From positions 1 to 9,836 of the forward strand of contig NZ_CAPJ01000305.1 of the NCBI RefSeq assembly GCF_000331775.1: a stretch of DNA of 9,836 nucleotides. Reading direction: 5' to 3'. A program made the translations under genes and the position numbers. Numbering within the stretch: position 1 is the first letter of the stretch; every line of letters begins with the position of its first letter. Positions 6,269 to 9,836 of this stretch are shown here, in pieces. The notes under the pieces were generated by a model that was not told the origin of the DNA, searched no databases, and saw only the letters and a list, made by a program, of their open reading frames with translations. The DNA is from Xanthomonas translucens pv. translucens DSM 18974 (GTDB lineage Bacteria > Pseudomonadota > Gammaproteobacteria > Xanthomonadales > Xanthomonadaceae).

Positions 6269-8065
6269 GTGAACATCGCAACGAGCACGATCCCGACCGA
6301 CGGCGCGGCAACCGCGTCGCCCGCCGCGCTGCGCCAGGGCGCCTGGCCCACCGCCAACGGCGAAGTCGCTTTCGCGCTGTGGGCGCCGGATGCGCAGCGC
6401 GTGGAACTGGTGTTCGACGACGGCCGCCGGCAACCGCTGGCCGCCGCGGTGGACGGCTATTTCGCCGCGACCATCGCCTGCGCCGCCGGCACCCGCTACC
6501 GCTACGCGATCGACGGCGGCGAACCGGTGCCCGATCCCGCTTCGCGCTGGCAGCCCGACGGCGTGCATGGCGCCAGCGCGGTGCTGGCCAGCGACGGCTA
6601 CCGCTGGCAGCACGACGCCTGGCGCGGCCGGCCGTGGGCGGACACGGTGTTCTACGAACTGCACGTGGGCGCGTGCGGCGGCTACGCCGGGCTGCGCGCG
6701 CAGCTACGGACGCTGGCGGCGCTGGGCGTCACCGCGATCGAGCTGATGCCGCTAGCCGCCTTTCCCGGCCGCCACAACTGGGGCTACGACGGCGTGCTGC
6801 CGTACGCGCCGGCCGCGGCCTACGGCCATCCGGACGAACTCAAGGCGCTGATCGACGAAGCCCACGGCCTGGGCCTGAGCGTGTTCCTGGACGTGGTCTA
6901 CAACCACTTCGGCCCGGACGGCAATTACATCGGCCAGTACGCCTCGGCGTTCTTCCGCCAGGACGCGCCAACCCCGTGGGGCGCGGCGATCGACTTCCGG
7001 CTTGCGCCGGTGCAACGCTACTTCATCGACAACGCGCTGATGTGGCTGCACGAATACCGCTTCGACGGCCTGCGCCTGGACGCGGTGCACGCGATCGTGC
7101 CGAACGCGTTCCTGGACACGCTGCGCGAGGCGATCGCGGCCAGCGTGCCGGCCGGGCGCTACGTGCACCTGGTACTGGAGAACGAAGCCAACCAGGCCGG
7201 CGTGCTGGAGCGCGGTTACAGCGCGCAGTGGGACGACGATTTCCACAACAGCCTGCACGTGCTGTTGACCGGCGAGAACGAGGGCTACTACGCCGGTTTC
7301 GCCGATGCGCCGGCGCAGCACCTGGCGCGGGTGCTGGGCGAAGGCTTCGCCTACCAGGGCCAGGCCGACTATCGCGGGCATGCGCGCGGCGAGCCGAGCG
7401 CGCAGCTGCCGCCGCACAAGTTCGTGATCTTCGCGCAGAACCACGACCAGATCGGCAACCGCGCGCGCGGCGACCGGCTGATCACCCAGGTGTCCGAGCC
7501 GGCGCTGCGCGCGGCGCTGGCGCTGACCGCGCTGACCCCGATGATCCCGCTGTTCTTCATGGGCGAGCCGTGGGGCAGCCGCACCCCGTTCCTGTTCTTC
7601 ACCGATTTCGCGCCGCCGCTGGACGAGGCGGTGCGCGAAGGCCGGCGCCGCGAGTTCGCGCATTTCGCCGCGTTCGCCGATCTGCAGCAGCGCGCCACCA
7701 TTCCCGACCCGAACGCGCTGAGCACGTTCGAGGCGTCCATCGCCGACATCGGCGATGCCACCCACGGCGACGGCGCGCGCTGGCGCGACTGGTTCGTGGC
7801 GCTGATGGCGCTGCGCCGCCAGCACCTGGTGCCGGCGTTGGCGCAAGCACGCGCGGTGGGCGCGCGCACGCTAGGGCCGAAGGCGGTGGCCGCCGGCTGG
7901 ACCCTGGGCAGCGGCGAGTGGCATGTGGCCGCCAACTTCGGCGACACGCCGGTGGCGCTGGATCTGCCTGGCGCGACGGTGCATGCCGAAAACGCCGGCG
8001 ACGACCCGGCGCAGCTGCCGCCCAACGCCTTCGTCGCCCGCTACCGAGCCGGTTCCGCAACGTGA
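6269..8065 (+). CDS. treZ: Malto-oligosyltrehalose trehalohydrolase (GH13)
   Basis: TreZ hydrolyses the bond between the maltodextrin chain and its terminal trehalosyl unit, releasing free trehalose; its substrate is made by TreY. The 598-residue product has an N-terminal CBM48-like module (about 28-110), then a GH13 barrel starting at VFYELHVG. Family signatures include WGYDGVLPYAP (171-181), FLDVVYNHFGPDGNY (206-220), DDFHNSLHVLLTGENEGYY (323-341) and GEPWGSRTPFLFF. Catalytic residues are Asp271 in FDGLRLDAVHAI, Glu304 in LVLENE and Asp393 in NHDQIGNR, matching D252, E283 and D377 of the Sulfolobus enzyme. The stretch after HVG is shorter than the common HVGTFTPEGT form and reads HVGACGGYAGL here. 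The GTG start at 6269 has a good Shine-Dalgarno and lies one base after the glgB stop, so the genes are surely cotranscribed. GlgX or a plain amylase is unlikely given NHDQIGNR and GENEGYYAG. Confidence 0.95.
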   Translation: MNIATSTIPTDGAATASPAALRQGAWPTANGEVAFALWAPDAQRVELVFDDGRRQPLAAAVDGYFAATIACAAGTRYRYAIDGGEPVPDPASRWQPDGVHGASAVLASDGYRWQHDAWRGRPWADTVFYELHVGACGGYAGLRAQLRTLAALGVTAIELMPLAAFPGRHNWGYDGVLPYAPAAAYGHPDELKALIDEAHGLGLSVFLDVVYNHFGPDGNYIGQYASAFFRQDAPTPWGAAIDFRLAPVQRYFIDNALMWLHEYRFDGLRLDAVHAIVPNAFLDTLREAIAASVPAGRYVHLVLENEANQAGVLERGYSAQWDDDFHNSLHVLLTGENEGYYAGFADAPAQHLARVLGEGFAYQGQADYRGHARGEPSAQLPPHKFVIFAQNHDQIGNRARGDRLITQVSEPALRAALALTALTPMIPLFFMGEPWGSRTPFLFFTDFAPPLDEAVREGRRREFAHFAAFADLQQRATIPDPNALSTFEASIADIGDATHGDGARWRDWFVALMALRRQHLVPALAQARAVGARTLGPKAVAAGWTLGSGEWHVAANFGDTPVALDLPGATVHAENAGDDPAQLPPNAFVARYRAGSAT

Positions 8066-8071
8066 GCGCGG

Positions 8072-8096
8072 GCTGTCGCGACGCCATCGCGACAGC
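8072..8096 (+). repeat. Perfect 10-bp hairpin after treZ
   Basis: GCTGTCGCGA (8072-8081) and TCGCGACAGC (8087-8096) are perfect inverted arms around the loop CGCCA. It begins 6 bases after the treZ stop. Only GCTT follows, not a U-run, so it is a poor intrinsic terminator. It could protect the 3' end of the upstream message, tune malQ expression, or be one copy of a dispersed palindromic repeat. GTCGCGAC-type palindromes are common in intergenic DNA of Xanthomonas relatives, but copy number was not tested here. Confidence 0.6.
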
Positions 8097-8156
8097 GCTT
8101 CCGGCACGCTGCCCATCACGTTCGTCGCCCGCGACCGTGTGCCTGCCTGACGGCCA

Positions 8157-8200
8157 CGCCGCGCGCGCGGCGACGGCTGAGCGTCCCTTTTTCCCTTTTG
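8157..8200 (+). promoter_or_regulatory. 16-bp palindrome and pyrimidine tract before malQ
   Basis: CGCCGCGCGCGCGGCG (8157-8172) is a perfect 16-bp palindrome. It is followed by a possible small GACG/CGTC hairpin (8172-8175 with 8182-8185) and then a pyrimidine run with TTTTT and TTTT blocks (8184-8199), ending 20 bases before the malQ ATG. The layout of GC dyads followed by T-rich DNA could act as a weak terminator or attenuator inside the operon, or the T-rich tract could aid ribosome loading, since malQ has no Shine-Dalgarno. Both are inferences. Confidence 0.35.
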
Positions 8201-8219
8201 CCGCGGCCCCGACTCGCTC

Positions 8220-9836
8220 ATGACCGATACCCCCTTGCACACCCTGGCGTCCGCCGCCGGCCTGCTGGTCGACTGGATCGACGCCTCCGACACGCCGCGC
8301 ACGGTCGGCACCGACACGCTGCGCAGCGTGCTCGGCGCGCTCGGCCTGGACGCGCACGACGACGCCGCCTGCCGCGACAGCCTGCGCCGGCTGCAGGCCA
8401 ACGCCAACGTCGAAGCGTCGCTGCTGACCGCCGACCTCGGCACGCCAATCGACGCCGGCGGTACGCCCGGCGCGGCGTACCGGCTCGAACACGAGGACGG
8501 CCGCCGCCGCGACGGCCGCTTCGATGCGCAAGGCCGCGTCGCCGCGCTGGATAGCCACGGCTACTGGACCCTGCAGCACGGCGACCGCCACGCCACGCTG
8601 GCGCTGGCGCCACCGCGTTGCTACGGCGTGGCCGAGGCGGTCGGCGCGGACGCACCGCGGCGCTGGGGCCTGTCGCTGCAGGTGTATTCGGCGCAAGGCC
8701 CGGACGACGCCGGCATCGGCGATGCGGACGGCGTGGCCGCCTGGGCCGGGCGCATCGCGCAGGCCGGCGGCGATGCCATCGCGCTGAGCCCGGTGCATGC
8801 GGCGCGGCCGATCGGCACGCACTACAGCCCGTATTCGCCGGGCGACCGGCGTTTCCTGGATCCGCTGCAGGCCGCACCGGCACGCGTGCTCGGCGCCGCC
8901 GCGGCGCAACGCGCGCTGCAGGCGGCCGGGCTGGAACAGGCCTTCGCCGACGCGCAGACGCGCGCACTGATCGACTGGCCGGCCTCGTCCGCGGCGAAGT
9001 GGCAGTGGCTACGCCAGCTGCATGCCGATTTCGCCCAGGCCGACAGCGCCCTGCATGCGGATTTCGCCACCTTCCAACTGGCGCGCGGCGCCGCGCTGCG
9101 CGACTACGCCGCGTTCGCCGCGCGCGATTTCGGCGATACCGATCCGGCCCTGCACAGCTTCGCGCAGTGGCTGGCCGCGCGCAGCTGGGCCGGCGTGCAG
9201 CAGCAGGCGCGCGCTGCCGGCATGGGCATCGGCCTGATCGCCGACCTGGCGGTGGGCTTCGATCCCGGCGGCGCCGAGGCCGCGGCCTGGCCGCAGGCGG
9301 TGCTGGCCGGGCTGGAACTGGGCGCGCCGCCGGATGCGTTCAACGGCGACGGCCAGGCCTGGGGCATCGGCGGTTACTCGCCGAACGGGCTGCGCGCCAG
9401 CGGCTTCGCGCCCTTCATCGAACTGCTGCGTGCGGTGATGCGCGACCGCGGCGGCGTACGCATCGACCACATCCTTGGCCTGCTGCGGCTATGGACGATC
9501 CCGCGCGGCGCCAGTTCCGCCGACGGCGTGTACCTGCGCTATCCGCTGCACGATCTGCTGCGCCTGCTGGCGCTGGAATCGTGGCGGCACCGCGCGATCG
9601 TGATCGGCGAAGACCTGGGCGTGGTGCCGGACGGCATCCGTGCCGAACTGTCGCAGCGCGGGGTGATGGGCATCGACGTGCTGCTGTTCACCAGCGACGC
9701 CAAGGGCGCGTTCCTGGCGCCGGCGCACTGGCGTGGCGATGCCATCGCCACCACCACCACCCACGACCTGCCGACGCTGCGCGGCTGGCGCTGCGGGGAG
9801 GACATCGACTGGCGCCGCCGCCTGCAGCTGTCCGAC
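8220..9836 (+). CDS. malQ: 4-alpha-glucanotransferase (amylomaltase), 3' end cut by window
   Basis: MalQ (GH77) moves maltooligosaccharide segments between alpha-1,4-glucans, releasing glucose and making longer chains. In this operon it would convert short dextrins into substrates long enough for TreY. The window holds 539 residues with no stop. Signatures in order are WGLSLQVYS (149-157), GIGD (165-168), SPYSP (203-207), IADLAVGFDPGG (340-351), PPDAFNGDGQAWG (370-382), then Asp416 in RIDHILGLLRLW, Glu464 in VIGEDLGVVP and Asp516 in TTTTHDLPTLRGW. These lie exactly 32 residues before E. coli D448, E496 and D548, so a full protein of about 660 residues is expected, with roughly 120 residues missing here. 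ATG 8220 is the only possible start: an in-frame stop lies at 8178-8180 and no other start codon intervenes. No Shine-Dalgarno is visible. A 154-bp gap with dyads separates it from treZ. Confidence 0.95.
   Translation, partial: MTDTPLHTLASAAGLLVDWIDASDTPRTVGTDTLRSVLGALGLDAHDDAACRDSLRRLQANANVEASLLTADLGTPIDAGGTPGAAYRLEHEDGRRRDGRFDAQGRVAALDSHGYWTLQHGDRHATLALAPPRCYGVAEAVGADAPRRWGLSLQVYSAQGPDDAGIGDADGVAAWAGRIAQAGGDAIALSPVHAARPIGTHYSPYSPGDRRFLDPLQAAPARVLGAAAAQRALQAAGLEQAFADAQTRALIDWPASSAAKWQWLRQLHADFAQADSALHADFATFQLARGAALRDYAAFAARDFGDTDPALHSFAQWLAARSWAGVQQQARAAGMGIGLIADLAVGFDPGGAEAAAWPQAVLAGLELGAPPDAFNGDGQAWGIGGYSPNGLRASGFAPFIELLRAVMRDRGGVRIDHILGLLRLWTIPRGASSADGVYLRYPLHDLLRLLALESWRHRAIVIGEDLGVVPDGIRAELSQRGVMGIDVLLFTSDAKGAFLAPAHWRGDAIATTTTHDLPTLRGWRCGEDIDWRRRLQLSD

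Noticed and set aside
6752..8909. Long minus-strand frames opposite treZ and malQ
   Set aside because: Overlap verified plus-strand enzymes, show no domain, and have shadow-type composition.
1..9836. CRISPR array, tRNA/rRNA gene, insertion sequence, phage or defence island
   Set aside because: No regularly spaced repeats, no tRNA-like sequence, no transposase or integrase; all long frames are housekeeping metabolism or signalling.

Overview
The window is GC-rich (about 70% by eye) with strong G/C preference at third codon positions. Gene content and order fit a gamma-proteobacterium of the Xanthomonadaceae, most likely Xanthomonas or a close relative. That assignment is an inference from composition and family resemblance, since no search was run. 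There are no tRNAs, rRNAs, insertion sequences, phage genes or CRISPR arrays. It looks like ordinary chromosomal backbone.

Left part (1-2084): a soluble PAS-domain histidine kinase (13-1320, minus) is transcribed away from a stand-alone receiver-domain protein (1419-1808, plus). Together they look like a hybrid histidine kinase split into two divergent genes. The 98 bp between them holds a 7-bp dyad, and the receiver gene opens with a 15-bp tandem duplication. A small uncharacterised gene of 81 codons (1839-2084, minus) converges on the receiver gene.

Middle (2085-2449): a 365-bp gene-free stretch of lower GC forms the upstream region of the sugar operon. It holds a 7-bp dyad, a consensus-like TTGACA box, and a strong 9-bp GC hairpin with a GCAT loop 59 bp before glgA.

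Right part (2450-9836): a same-strand alpha-glucan/trehalose operon in the order glgA (glycogen synthase), glgB (branching enzyme), treZ (maltooligosyltrehalose trehalohydrolase) and malQ (4-alpha-glucanotransferase, cut by the window end). glgA and glgB overlap by ATGA. glgB and treZ are separated by one base, with a GTG start for treZ. treZ and malQ are separated by 154 bp that contain a perfect 10-bp hairpin, a 16-bp perfect palindrome and a pyrimidine tract. Catalytic residues are visible in all four enzymes, and in GlgB and MalQ they sit at a constant offset from the E. coli numbering.

How the genes work together: GlgA extends alpha-1,4-glucan from a nucleotide glucose donor and GlgB adds alpha-1,6 branches. 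MalQ redistributes short maltodextrins into chains long enough for TreY. TreY (not in the window, expected just downstream) converts the reducing end to a trehalosyl unit, which TreZ releases as free trehalose. The locus therefore joins glycogen storage to trehalose production. I see no clearly new biological system. The most unusual items are the split kinase/receiver pair with its duplicated start region, the small unknown gene, and the RNA or DNA dyads before glgA and malQ.
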